A stretch of 9,334 nt of DNA from positions 1 through 9,334 of the forward strand of contig JAABQR010000130.1 in NCBI GenBank assembly GCA_011391345.1, in the 5' to 3' direction. Under the pieces are notes generated by a model, which was not told the origin of the DNA, did not search any database, and saw only the letters and a list, made by a program, of their open reading frames with translations. This document shows, in pieces, positions 1 through 6,158 of the stretch (its first letter is position 1; each line of letters opens with the position of its first letter). The stretch is from Methanobacteriota archaeon. GTDB lineage: Archaea; Thermoplasmatota; Thermoplasmata; UBA10834. The translations under genes and the position numbers were made by a program.

Positions 1-2
1 AT

Positions 3-575
3 CTGGACTGCGACAAATACGCGGCCTGGGTCTTCTCCCAGACTGACGAGGGCGTGCGATTCGTCGGAAGCTTCGAGTCCGACGTGCCCTCCTTGGCTGT
101 AGGCGGCGTCGCTGGCGATCTCACGGTCTCTGCGAGCGCTTGGACACAGGGGAGCGCAGTCTCGCACCATGGCCTCAACATCCATCTGACCCGCACCGTG
201 GACGTATGCGTGCGAGTGATGTCCGGAGGCGGGCCCGTGAGCGACGGGCTGAACGTCCGTATCTGGACAGCCCACGGACCGGTCGGACTATCACATACGG
301 GAGACATGTTCTGTGGATGGATACTGGTCCCTGATGAGGCGGCCTTCGGGGACCTCCTGACGGTCGAGGTCATCGGTACGGACGGCGAGGTCCTTGCGTG
401 GAACAGGACTTATGTGCAGGGTACCGAGGTGGTGCTGGAGATCCGCCTCGTGAAGGATATCGATGACCCGGTCGGCACGCAGTTCCTCATCCCCGCAGCA
501 ATCCTTGGTGTATGCGCCATCGTCGCAGCACTCTATGTGAGCGACCGGATGAGACGTCGAGGGGACACGTTCTAG
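3..575 (+). CDS. Secreted or surface protein with C-terminal membrane anchor (partial, N-terminus outside window)
   Basis: The frame is open to the left edge (it reads LDCDKYAAWVFSQ before the first possible GTG at 54), so the gene begins outside the window and 54 should not be taken as its start. The visible 190 residues are mostly short beta-prone segments rich in V, T, G and D. A stretch near residues 75-95 (GPVSDGLNVRIWTAHGPV) resembles the repeating beta-strands of Ig-like or carboxypeptidase-regulatory-like domains. The last 30 residues hold one hydrophobic helix (FLIPAAILGVCAIVAALYV) followed by the basic tail SDRMRRRGDTF, the usual layout of an archaeal surface protein with its domain outside and a short cytoplasmic tail. 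I do not recognise the family. It lies beside glycosylation genes and could be a glycoprotein, but that is only a guess. Its TAG stop overlaps the stop of the convergent gene. Confidence 0.72.
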   Translation: MDCDKYAAWVFSQTDEGVRFVGSFESDVPSLAVGGVAGDLTVSASAWTQGSAVSHHGLNIHLTRTVDVCVRVMSGGGPVSDGLNVRIWTAHGPVGLSHTGDMFCGWILVPDEAAFGDLLTVEVIGTDGEVLAWNRTYVQGTEVVLEIRLVKDIDDPVGTQFLIPAAILGVCAIVAALYVSDRMRRRGDTF

Positions 576-1240
576 AACCGCTTCTTGAACAGGAACCTGA
601 GGTTGCCCATGCCGTCCTTCCAGCTCTGCAGCTTCACCTCGCCGACCCTCACCCTGTAAGTGATCGGCACCTCCGCCGCCTTGGACTTCTTGAACGCCTC
701 GACCTTGATCTCCTCGGACATGGCCATGCCGTCGCTCTCCAGAGTGAACCCGCCCAGCACCGACCGCCTGAACACCCACATGCCGCTCTGGGAGTCCCTG
801 ACCTTCACCCGGAACAGGATCCGGGCAGCGAGCGATAGGACCCTGTTCCCGAGCCTGTGCTTCGCGCTCATCGCACCCTTGGCCATGTCTGCGAACCGGT
901 CCGTCGTTATGAAATCGAGGCCTTGAGACTCGAGCATGTCCGCCAGCTTCGGTATGTCCGATGCGGGGTAGGTCATGTCCGCATCCAGCGTCGCTATGAT
1001 CTCCCCAGACGCCTTCTCGAAACCGGTCTTGTAGGCGCGTCCATAACCACGCCGGGACTCCTCGACGACCATAGCGCCCTTCCCTACCGCGATCTCCCTT
1101 GTCCTGTCACGCGAGTCGGTGTCGACAACTAGTATCTCATACGGTCTGACGCCCTCGAGCGCGGCCTTCACCTCGTCGATGACGAGGCCGATACTGCTCT
1201 CCTCGTTCATGGTTGGGATGACCACGGACACCTTCGTCAC
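572..1240 (-). CDS. Family-2 glycosyltransferase, dolichyl-phosphate sugar synthase type
   Basis: The 222-residue protein is a single GT-A catalytic domain. It starts with VSVVIPTMNEE (residues 4-14), then VVDTDSRDRT (38-47, the usual DGSxDGT nucleotide-binding site), RGYGRAYKTGF (64-74), a DAD metal-binding motif in DADMTYP (86-92), HRLGNR (128-133) and DSQSGMW (149-155). This order is that of dolichyl-phosphate mannose or glucose synthases (DPM1/GtrB-like), which move a sugar from GDP-mannose or UDP-glucose to a polyprenyl phosphate on the cytoplasmic face of the membrane. No membrane helix follows, so it is the short DPM1-like form. The donor sugar cannot be read from sequence. The start is GTG, chosen because a GGAGG site lies 8 nt upstream and homology begins at once. 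It follows the upstream glycosyltransferase by 4 bp and is probably co-transcribed with it. Confidence 0.88.
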   Translation of the reverse strand: MTKVSVVIPTMNEESSIGLVIDEVKAALEGVRPYEILVVDTDSRDRTREIAVGKGAMVVEESRRGYGRAYKTGFEKASGEIIATLDADMTYPASDIPKLADMLESQGLDFITTDRFADMAKGAMSAKHRLGNRVLSLAARILFRVKVRDSQSGMWVFRRSVLGGFTLESDGMAMSEEIKVEAFKKSKAAEVPITYRVRVGEVKLQSWKDGMGNLRFLFKKRF

Positions 1241-1244
1241 AGGG

Positions 1245-2078
1245 TCATCCTCCGGCGGGCGGCGGCTCCGACTGCTCCTTGCCTCCGTCGGCCATCATAC
1301 GTTCAGGGGGCCTCTCAAAGAACTTGCACAGGAGGTACCCCAGCACCGCCACCGCCAATCTGGCGACGGCCCAGAAGGACCGCGACGTCTCGAGCAGACG
1401 CTGCGGTTTGTAGCTGGGCCACAGGTTCCCGTGCTTCATCGTCAGCTGCTTCCTACCCCAGCCGTTCCAGAAAGCCTGTTTGAAGAAACCTCGGAAGCTG
1501 CCCTTGGTCCTGTGATACACGATTGCCTCCGGATTGTAGCCCAGGGTGAATCCCTGTGAGACCGCTCTGAAGTTGAGGTCGATGTCCTCGGCGGTAATGA
1601 ACCACTCATCGAAGCCGCGGACAGTCTTGAGCACGTCCCTCCGCCAGGCCATGCTCGCGCTCGGGTACGAGACATCGAACCCCCTGTGATGCAGCTCGAC
1701 CCTCTCAAGGTCCTCGAATGCGTGGTAGCCTATGTTGATGGTCTTGCCGGCCACGATGTCGAACCTGGCGAGGGATCCCCGGAGCTCCTTGACCCAGAAC
1801 GGGTTCGCGATACAGTCCCCGCCTATGGTGGCGACGGCGTCACCATTCGTCTGGGAGATACCGAAGTTGGTGCTCTCACCCCTAGTGCCAGGATGATGGA
1901 AGAATCTGATCTGGGGATGCTTCGCCATATAGCCCTTGATAATCTCGACTGTGCCATCCCTGCTCCCCGCATCGACGACCACGATCTCGACAGGTCCCTC
2001 TTGGATGACGAGGCTGTCTAGCAGGTCTCTGATGTGCCTCTTCTCATTGAGCAGGTTCAGGACGATGCTGACCATCAT
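1245..2078 (-). CDS. Family-2 glycosyltransferase with C-terminal membrane helix and altered DxD motif
   Basis: The 277-residue protein has a GT-A domain: VSIVLNLLNEK (3-13), VVDAGSRDGT (34-43), TRGESTNFGI (65-74), then GGDC at 86-89 where active relatives usually have D-x-D-C, and WFITAEDIDLNFR (159-171) carrying the acidic ED pair expected for the catalytic base. Residues about 235-254 form a hydrophobic helix, and the protein ends in a charged, proline-rich tail (ERPPERMM...EPPPAGG). It is probably a membrane-associated enzyme adding a sugar to a lipid-linked or polysaccharide chain from the cytoplasmic side; donor and acceptor are unknown. Two adjacent ATGs (2078 and 2075) are possible starts; the first is given. 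A TATA-like box 35 nt upstream suggests its own promoter after ugd. The Gly in place of the first Asp is the main oddity. Confidence 0.85.
   Translation of the reverse strand: MMVSIVLNLLNEKRHIRDLLDSLVIQEGPVEIVVVDAGSRDGTVEIIKGYMAKHPQIRFFHHPGTRGESTNFGISQTNGDAVATIGGDCIANPFWVKELRGSLARFDIVAGKTINIGYHAFEDLERVELHHRGFDVSYPSASMAWRRDVLKTVRGFDEWFITAEDIDLNFRAVSQGFTLGYNPEAIVYHRTKGSFRGFFKQAFWNGWGRKQLTMKHGNLWPSYKPQRLLETSRSFWAVARLAVAVLGYLLCKFFERPPERMMADGGKEQSEPPPAGG
1249..1253 (-). promoter_or_regulatory. Shine-Dalgarno site deciding the GTG start of the DPM-type glycosyltransferase
   Basis: On the minus strand GGAGG lies inside the last codons of the upstream glycosyltransferase, 8 nt before GTG 1240. This supports the GTG start and translational coupling across the 4-bp gap. 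Confidence 0.7.
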
Positions 2079-2111
2079 TCCGAATCAACGCCCTCGGAAA
2101 AGGCTGGAACC

Positions 2112-2123
2112 TTATTATGCTTT
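2112..2123 (-). promoter_or_regulatory. Probable TATA/BRE promoter for the two-gene glycosyltransferase unit
   Basis: On the minus strand the 62-bp gap after ugd contains AAAGCATAATAA, a purine-rich BRE-like AAA and an AT-rich TATAATAA-like box. Transcription would start about 25 nt downstream near 2088, leaving a leader of about 10 nt before ATG 2078. The surroundings are GC-rich, so the AT-rich block stands out. It implies the glycosyltransferases need not depend on the ugd message. Confidence 0.5.
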
Positions 2124-2140
2124 CCAGATGGTTTCATCGG

Positions 2141-3463
2141 TCAGTCAGTCTCGGTACGCCCGTACCCGATACCCAGGTACTTCGCCCCTGCCCGTTCCAC
2201 CTTCGCCGGGTCGAGGCATCTCCGTCCGTCCACTATCACGGGAGACCTCATCCTCGAGAACTCCTTTCTTCCGAGGGTCCCGAACTGTTTCCAATCGGCC
2301 TGGACGATACATCCATCGGCCCCACTCAGGCACTCCTGGGCGGAGGACGCGTACTCGATAGTCGGCATGACCTTGATGAAGCTCGGCATGGCCATCGGGT
2401 CGAACGCGACAACCCTCGCCCCCTTCGCGAGCAGCTCGGTCACGAGGGGCACCGCGCGCGTCTCCCTGATATCGTCAACGCCGCCTTTGAACGCGAGTCC
2501 CAGGACGGCCACGCGCTTACCCTGCAGGGACCCGATCTCACGTTCCAGCAGCCAGATGGCCTCCAGTGGCTGGCGGTCGTTTATCGCGAGCAGGGCAGAG
2601 AGGAGTTTCGAGCCGTATCCGTCTGCCATCGCCCTGTCCTTGAGGGCCCTGACGTCCTTCGGGAGGCAGCTCCCGCCGAAACCCAGCCCAGGCTTGAGAA
2701 AGAGCGGGCCTATCCTGGGGTCCATGCCCGCGGCCTTGAGCACCGTCTCCGAATCTATCCCGAACCTCACGCACATGTCCGCGATCTCGTTCGCGTACGA
2801 GATCTTCGTCGCGAGGAAGCAGTTGGACGCGTACTTGATCATCTCCGCGGTCCTGAGGTCCGTCCGGACCTTCTCCGACCTGACGGGGGAGTAGAGCCTC
2901 ATGAGCATGTCCCCCGAACGCTTGTCCATCGAACCGACGACGACACGCGATGGTTCCATGCTGTCCTTCAGCGCGCTCCCCTCCTGAAGGAACTCGGGGT
3001 TCATGCAGAGCCCGAAGCCTGTCCCGGCGGCCTTGCCCGAACCCTTCTCCAGCAGGGGCCTCACCACGGAGTCCGTGGTCCCGGGGACCACGGTGCTCTT
3101 CATGACGACGACCTTGAAGTCCTCGGACCGCGCGAGCGCCTTGGCGATATCCTTCGAGGCCCGCTTCACGGGCCTCGTATCGATCCGTCCCGAGGGCATC
3201 GACGGGGTCTGCACGCAGATGAACACGAACCTTGCCCCGGCGACGGACCCGACCACCTCGGTAGTGGCCCTGAGGGCCCCGGCCTTCACGAGCCTCGCGA
3301 GCTCCTTCTCCAACGGTGGCTCGTAGAACGGGGCCTTGCCCGAGTTGACGGTCCTGACCCTCGTGTCGTCTATGTCCGCCACGGACACATCGTGCCCGAG
3401 CTTGCCGAACATCACGGCGGTCGCCAAACCGACGTACCCAGCGCCCACGACGCAGATCCTCAT
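2141..3463 (-). CDS. ugd: UDP-glucose 6-dehydrogenase family (UDP-glucose/GDP-mannose dehydrogenase superfamily)
   Basis: The 440-residue protein is full length for the family. It has the N-terminal Rossmann motif GAGYVGL (7-13), STVVPGTT (123-130), NPEFLQEG (155-162), the central helix EMIKYASNCFLATKISYANE (207-226) with the active-site Lys210 and Asn214, and GFGGSCLPKD (261-270) with the catalytic Cys266. The C-terminal domain contains AFKGGVDDIRETRA (324-337). Enzymes of this type oxidise UDP-glucose twice with NAD+ to UDP-glucuronate in the cytoplasm. The FGGSCLPKD form with EMIKYASN is that of UDP-glucose and GDP-mannose enzymes, not of the WbpA/WecC group that uses N-acetylated sugars (typically GxGGHCxxxDP). 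Divergent galU makes UDP-glucose, which supports UDP-glucose as substrate. ATG 3463 fits the Rossmann start and lies about 28 nt from a TATA box, suggesting a leaderless message. Confidence 0.93.
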   Translation of the reverse strand: MRICVVGAGYVGLATAVMFGKLGHDVSVADIDDTRVRTVNSGKAPFYEPPLEKELARLVKAGALRATTEVVGSVAGARFVFICVQTPSMPSGRIDTRPVKRASKDIAKALARSEDFKVVVMKSTVVPGTTDSVVRPLLEKGSGKAAGTGFGLCMNPEFLQEGSALKDSMEPSRVVVGSMDKRSGDMLMRLYSPVRSEKVRTDLRTAEMIKYASNCFLATKISYANEIADMCVRFGIDSETVLKAAGMDPRIGPLFLKPGLGFGGSCLPKDVRALKDRAMADGYGSKLLSALLAINDRQPLEAIWLLEREIGSLQGKRVAVLGLAFKGGVDDIRETRAVPLVTELLAKGARVVAFDPMAMPSFIKVMPTIEYASSAQECLSGADGCIVQADWKQFGTLGRKEFSRMRSPVIVDGRRCLDPAKVERAGAKYLGIGYGRTETD

Positions 3464-3487
3464 CGCGCCTTGAACCCGCTGTGCGGC

Positions 3488-3500
3488 TATTAACCCTTTC
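3488..3500 (-). promoter_or_regulatory. Probable TATA/BRE promoter of ugd
   Basis: On the minus strand GAAAGGGTTAATA reads as a BRE-like GAAA and a TATA-like TTAATA centred about 28 nt before ATG 3463. That spacing puts the transcription start at or next to the start codon, so ugd is probably leaderless; no Shine-Dalgarno site is visible before it. Confidence 0.55.
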
Positions 3501-3533
3501 GGGGGGCCGGCCCATTCGATCGGGCCTAGCTAT

Positions 3534-3561
3534 CTGGAGGCGGAGGCCCCTTGCTGGAGGC
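3534..3561 (+). repeat. Direct repeat CTGGAGGC upstream of the galU promoter
   Basis: CTGGAGGC occurs at 3534-3541 and again at 3554-3561, a 20-bp period, with a related CGGAGGC at 3541-3547 between them. The block lies just upstream of the galU BRE/TATA element and between the two divergent promoters. It may be a binding site for a regulator, but short repeats also arise by chance in GC-rich DNA. Confidence 0.4.
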
Positions 3562-3582
3562 ACCGGCGTCGTCGGCATCCAG

Positions 3583-3594
3583 AAACCATTAAGT
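3583..3594 (+). promoter_or_regulatory. Probable TATA/BRE promoter of galU
   Basis: AAACCATTAAGT combines a BRE-like AAA with an AT-rich box centred about 28 nt before ATG 3619. This spacing predicts a leaderless galU message, and no Shine-Dalgarno sequence precedes the ATG. The core AAACCATTA also occurs in the smc promoter. Confidence 0.5.
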
Positions 3595-3618
3595 CATCCC
3601 CAGCCTTTCTTTCGGACG

Positions 3619-4470
3619 ATGAAGGTCGTCATCCCCGCCGCAGGGCTGGGCATAAGGTTCCTCCCCGCGACGAAGGCGCAGCCCAAGGAGATGCTCCCGG
3701 TCGTCGACAAGCCCGCGATACAGTACGTGGTCGAGGAGGCCGTGGCCTCTGGCATGACCGACATCATCATGATAACTGGCAGGGGCAAGAGGGCCATCGA
3801 AGACCACTTCGACAGGTCCTACGAACTGGAGCACAAGCTCCGGGACAGCGGCAACAAAGAGGCGCTTGAGGAGGTCCAGAGGATCGCCTCGATGGCCGAC
3901 ATATTCTACATCAGACAGAAGGAGCAACTCGGACTGGGTCATGCGGTACTCTGTGCGAAGAAGCACATCGGGAACGAGCCCTTCGCCGTCATGCTAGGCG
4001 ATGACATCGTCGTCAACGACCATCCATGCATAGGCCAACTCGTGGATGTTTTCGAGGAGACTAAGTCCTCCGTTGTCGGCGTTGAGAGGGTTCCGAAGTC
4101 GAAGGTGTCCAGATACGGCGTGATCAAAGGCAAGAAGGTCAGGGACGAGCTGTACAAGGTGGACGACCTTGTCGAGAAGCCCTCACCGAAGGATGCGCCA
4201 TCTGACCTGGCGATCATAGGCAGATACGTCTTCAATCCAGAGATATTCACCTACCTGGAGAGGATAGGCCCTGGGATGGGTGGGGAATACCAACTAACGG
4301 ACGCGATGAGACTCCTGTGCAGGAAGAAGAGCCTGTACGGACTCAGGTTCAAGGGGCGCAGGTTCGACATAGGCAGCAAGGCCGACTGGATAAGGGCCAC
4401 CGTAGAGCTCAGCATGGAGCGGTCGGACCTTTCCGAGGACCTGGGGTTCTCCCTGCGAAAAACGGCCTGA
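3619..4470 (+). CDS. galU: UTP--glucose-1-phosphate uridylyltransferase (UDP-glucose pyrophosphorylase)
   Basis: The 283-residue protein makes UDP-glucose from UTP and glucose 1-phosphate. The nucleotidyltransferase signature is intact: PAAGLGIRFLPATK (6-19) followed by PKEMLPVVDKP (22-32), LGLGHAVLCAK (104-114), the metal-binding LGDDI (126-130), EKP (186-188), GRYVF (201-205), GEYQLTDA (222-229) and RFDIGSKADW (248-257). These are the conserved blocks of bacterial-type GalU, and the length is normal. The reading frame stays open for 46 codons further up, but the extra part crosses the promoter and lacks homology, so ATG 3619 is chosen; the GalU motif begins within its first ten codons. It stands alone after a TATA-like box 28 nt upstream, so its message is probably leaderless. 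It is divergent from ugd, whose enzyme uses its product. Related RmlA/AglF-type enzymes are a weaker alternative. Confidence 0.93.
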   Translation: MKVVIPAAGLGIRFLPATKAQPKEMLPVVDKPAIQYVVEEAVASGMTDIIMITGRGKRAIEDHFDRSYELEHKLRDSGNKEALEEVQRIASMADIFYIRQKEQLGLGHAVLCAKKHIGNEPFAVMLGDDIVVNDHPCIGQLVDVFEETKSSVVGVERVPKSKVSRYGVIKGKKVRDELYKVDDLVEKPSPKDAPSDLAIIGRYVFNPEIFTYLERIGPGMGGEYQLTDAMRLLCRKKSLYGLRFKGRRFDIGSKADWIRATVELSMERSDLSEDLGFSLRKTA

Positions 4471-4520
4471 GAACACCCACGTTACGACGACTTCCAGCAC
4501 GCCGTAGGAGCGTGGTTCCC

Positions 4521-4532
4521 AAACATATTATA
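4521..4532 (+). promoter_or_regulatory. TATA/BRE promoter of the acetyltransferase-aminotransferase-oxidoreductase operon
   Basis: AAACATATTATA in the 101-bp gap after galU is a clear archaeal-type box. Transcription would start near 4555, giving a leader of about 17 nt that carries the Shine-Dalgarno-like GAGGGAT (4558-4564) before ATG 4572. The trio is therefore probably transcribed apart from galU. Confidence 0.6.
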
Positions 4533-4571
4533 GCTTCCTCGGGATTCTGACGGACCAGAGGGATCTGCCCG

Positions 4572-5054
4572 ATGAAACTTCTCGCGAAGTACTACAAGAT
4601 AGACGACGCGGTAGTAGGCGAGGACACGATAGTGCGCGACTTCGTGAACCTGTACGGCTGCAAGATAGGCAGGGGGTGCAAGATCGCCGCGTACACCGAG
4701 ATACAGAGGGGCGTCACGATAGGCGACAGGTGCAAGGTCGAGGCATTCTCATTCATACCCACTGGCGTCACGATCGAGGACGAGGTCTTCATCGGACCAC
4801 ACGTCTGCTTCACCAACGACCGCCATCCGAAGGCCGTCGGCAACTGGGAGGTCACGCCCACGCTCGTGAAGAAGGGCGCGTCGATCGGCGCCAATGCGAC
4901 GATCGTGTGCGGAGTCACTATAGGCGAGGGCGCGCTCGTGGGCGCAGGCGCGGTCGTCACCAAGGACGTGCCAGCGAACACAGTCGTGGTCGGATGCCCC
5001 GCGAAACGTATCAAGGTCAAGAAGAACGCAGGCAAGAACGGCAAGAGGAGGTAG
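4572..5054 (+). CDS. Left-handed beta-helix N-acetyltransferase (WbpD/WlbB-like)
   Basis: The 160-residue protein is almost entirely hexapeptide repeats ([LIV]-G-x-x-x-x), for example VVGEDT, IGRGCK, IGDRCK, IEDEVF, IGANAT and IGEGAL, broken by a loop at residues 81-100 holding TNDRHP. It ends GAGAVVTKDVPANTVVVGCPAKRI, as acetyl-CoA-dependent sugar transferases do, plus a short basic tail. Such enzymes work as trimers. The size, the NDRxP loop and the two following genes point to UDP-2-acetamido-3-amino-2,3-dideoxyglucuronate N-acetyltransferase (WbpD/WlbB), which acetylates the 3-amino group. A 3-amino-sugar acetyltransferase with another UDP-sugar is possible. It is first in a three-gene run, with its own TATA box and the Shine-Dalgarno-like GAGGGAT 7 nt before the ATG. 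Confidence 0.88.
   Translation: MKLLAKYYKIDDAVVGEDTIVRDFVNLYGCKIGRGCKIAAYTEIQRGVTIGDRCKVEAFSFIPTGVTIEDEVFIGPHVCFTNDRHPKAVGNWEVTPTLVKKGASIGANATIVCGVTIGEGALVGAGAVVTKDVPANTVVVGCPAKRIKVKKNAGKNGKRR
5047..5052 (+). promoter_or_regulatory. Shine-Dalgarno site of the aminotransferase
   Basis: GGAGGT overlaps the end of the acetyltransferase gene and is 7 nt before ATG 5060. It is the reason for choosing this start over the long upstream extension of the same frame. Confidence 0.75.
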
Positions 5055-5059
5055 AGCGA

Positions 5060-6148
5060 ATGAAGGTACCACAGGCACAGCCCATCATGAATGAGAAGAT
5101 GATCGAGGCAGCCGCGAACGCTCTCAGGAACGAGAGGCTCACGCTCGGAGAGAGCGTGAACAAGTTCGAGGACGCGTTCGCCAAGATGTGCGGCGTGGAG
5201 CACGCCATCGCCCTGAGTTCGGGGACGGCTGCGCTGCAGCTCGGACTCCAGGCAGCTGGAGTAAGGACCGGGGACAAGATCGTCACTCCCGCCATGTCGT
5301 TCGTCGCCACGTCCAACTCCTTCGTCGTGTTCGGCGGGGAGCCAGTTTTCACGGATGTGGACAACGTCGACTTCAACCTCGACCCGGCGAAGCTCAGGTT
5401 CGACAAGGGGACCAAGGCAGTCATACCAGTCCACCTCTACGGCCACCCTGCCAGGATGGATGAGATCAACCAGGCAGCCGCCAAGCACGGTGCGATTGTT
5501 GTCGAGGATGCCTGCCAGGCACACGGTGCTAAATACAAGGGGAAGAGGGCCGGGGCGCTCGGCCTCATGGGCTGCTTCTCGTTCTATCCCACGAAGAACA
5601 TGCACGTGGGAGGGGATGGGGGCATGGTCACGACCAACGACGCGAAGATCGCGGACCTGGTCAAGAGGCTCAGGCACTGCGGCAGGAAGGGCCAGTACGA
5701 GCACGACCTCATAGGATACACGGCTAGACTGAACTCAGCGAACGCCGCGGTCGGCATCGAACAGCTCAAGATGCTCCCTGAGTGGAACGACAAGAGAAGG
5801 GCCGTCGCAGCCAAGTACGACTCGATGCTCGAGGGAGTGGGCGACCTCAGGCTGCCCCCGAAGCCGTCCAAGGACTTCGAGCCAGTGTACCATCAGTACG
5901 CGATACTGACCAAGAAGAGGAACGAGCTCAAGAAGCACCTCGAGTCCAAGAACGTCGGCGTGGGAGTGCACTACGATATACCGATCCACCTGCAGCCCGT
6001 CTACCGGGACATGTACGGCTTCAAGGAGGGCATGCTGCCGATAACGGAAAGGCTCTGCAAGGAGGTCCTGACCCTGCCCATGTTCGTGGACATCACGGAC
6101 GAACAGATCAAGTATGTCGTCGAGAGCTTCAAGGAGTTCTACGCGTGA
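5060..6148 (+). CDS. PLP-dependent sugar aminotransferase, DegT/DnrJ/EryC1 family (WbpE-like)
   Basis: The 362-residue protein is of standard length for the family. Visible landmarks are LTLGESVNKFEDAFA (28-41), ALSSGTAALQL (51-61, phosphate-binding loop), PAMSFVATSN (77-86), IPVHLYGHP (122-130), VVEDACQAHGA (147-157) with the cofactor-contacting Asp150, and FSFYPTKN (173-180) in which Lys179 should form the Schiff base with pyridoxal phosphate. It is expected to move an amino group from glutamate to a 3-keto UDP-sugar made by the downstream oxidoreductase. In the Wbp pathway this gives UDP-GlcNAc3NA; the true substrate here is not proven. The frame extends far upstream, but ATG 5060 is chosen because GGAGGT lies 7 nt before it and homology starts there. 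The gap to the acetyltransferase is 5 bp, so translation is probably coupled. Confidence 0.91.
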   Translation: MKVPQAQPIMNEKMIEAAANALRNERLTLGESVNKFEDAFAKMCGVEHAIALSSGTAALQLGLQAAGVRTGDKIVTPAMSFVATSNSFVVFGGEPVFTDVDNVDFNLDPAKLRFDKGTKAVIPVHLYGHPARMDEINQAAAKHGAIVVEDACQAHGAKYKGKRAGALGLMGCFSFYPTKNMHVGGDGGMVTTNDAKIADLVKRLRHCGRKGQYEHDLIGYTARLNSANAAVGIEQLKMLPEWNDKRRAVAAKYDSMLEGVGDLRLPPKPSKDFEPVYHQYAILTKKRNELKKHLESKNVGVGVHYDIPIHLQPVYRDMYGFKEGMLPITERLCKEVLTLPMFVDITDEQIKYVVESFKEFYA

Positions 6149-6153
6149 GGTGA
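6147..6153 (+). promoter_or_regulatory. Shine-Dalgarno site of the oxidoreductase
   Basis: GAGGTGA overlaps the aminotransferase stop region and lies 5 nt before ATG 6159, selecting that start over an in-frame ATG at 6114 inside the preceding gene. Confidence 0.65.
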
Positions 6154-6158
6154 CCGAT

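Noticed and set aside
54..575. Start of the first gene at GTG 54
   Set aside because: The frame continues to the left edge without a stop and reads as plausible protein, so the real start is outside the window.
2141..3463. Reading the 6-dehydrogenase as WbpA (UDP-GlcNAc 6-dehydrogenase)
   Set aside because: Its GFGGSCLPKD and EMIKYASN motifs are of the UDP-glucose/GDP-mannose type, and galU is its neighbour.
2117..3493. A 458-codon plus-strand open frame opposite ugd
   Set aside because: It lies antisense to a full-length, motif-complete dehydrogenase. Its translation is rich in R, H, P and G with no recognisable fold, as expected of the third-codon GC bias of the real gene.
3481..3618. N-terminal extension of GalU by 46 residues
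   Set aside because: It runs through the predicted promoter and repeats, and GalU homology begins at ATG 3619.
4498..4514. Small inverted repeat CACGC/GCGTG with a 7-nt loop between galU and the acetyltransferase
   Set aside because: Five-bp GC-rich arms are expected by chance here, and no T-run follows to support a terminator.
4676..5059. N-terminal extension of the aminotransferase
   Set aside because: The extension overlaps the acetyltransferase gene in another frame and is arginine-rich noise; GGAGGT plus ATG 5060 matches the family start.
4592..5704. A 370-codon minus-strand open frame opposite the acetyltransferase and aminotransferase
   Set aside because: It spans two convincing plus-strand genes and their junction and shows no motifs; it is a GC-bias shadow.
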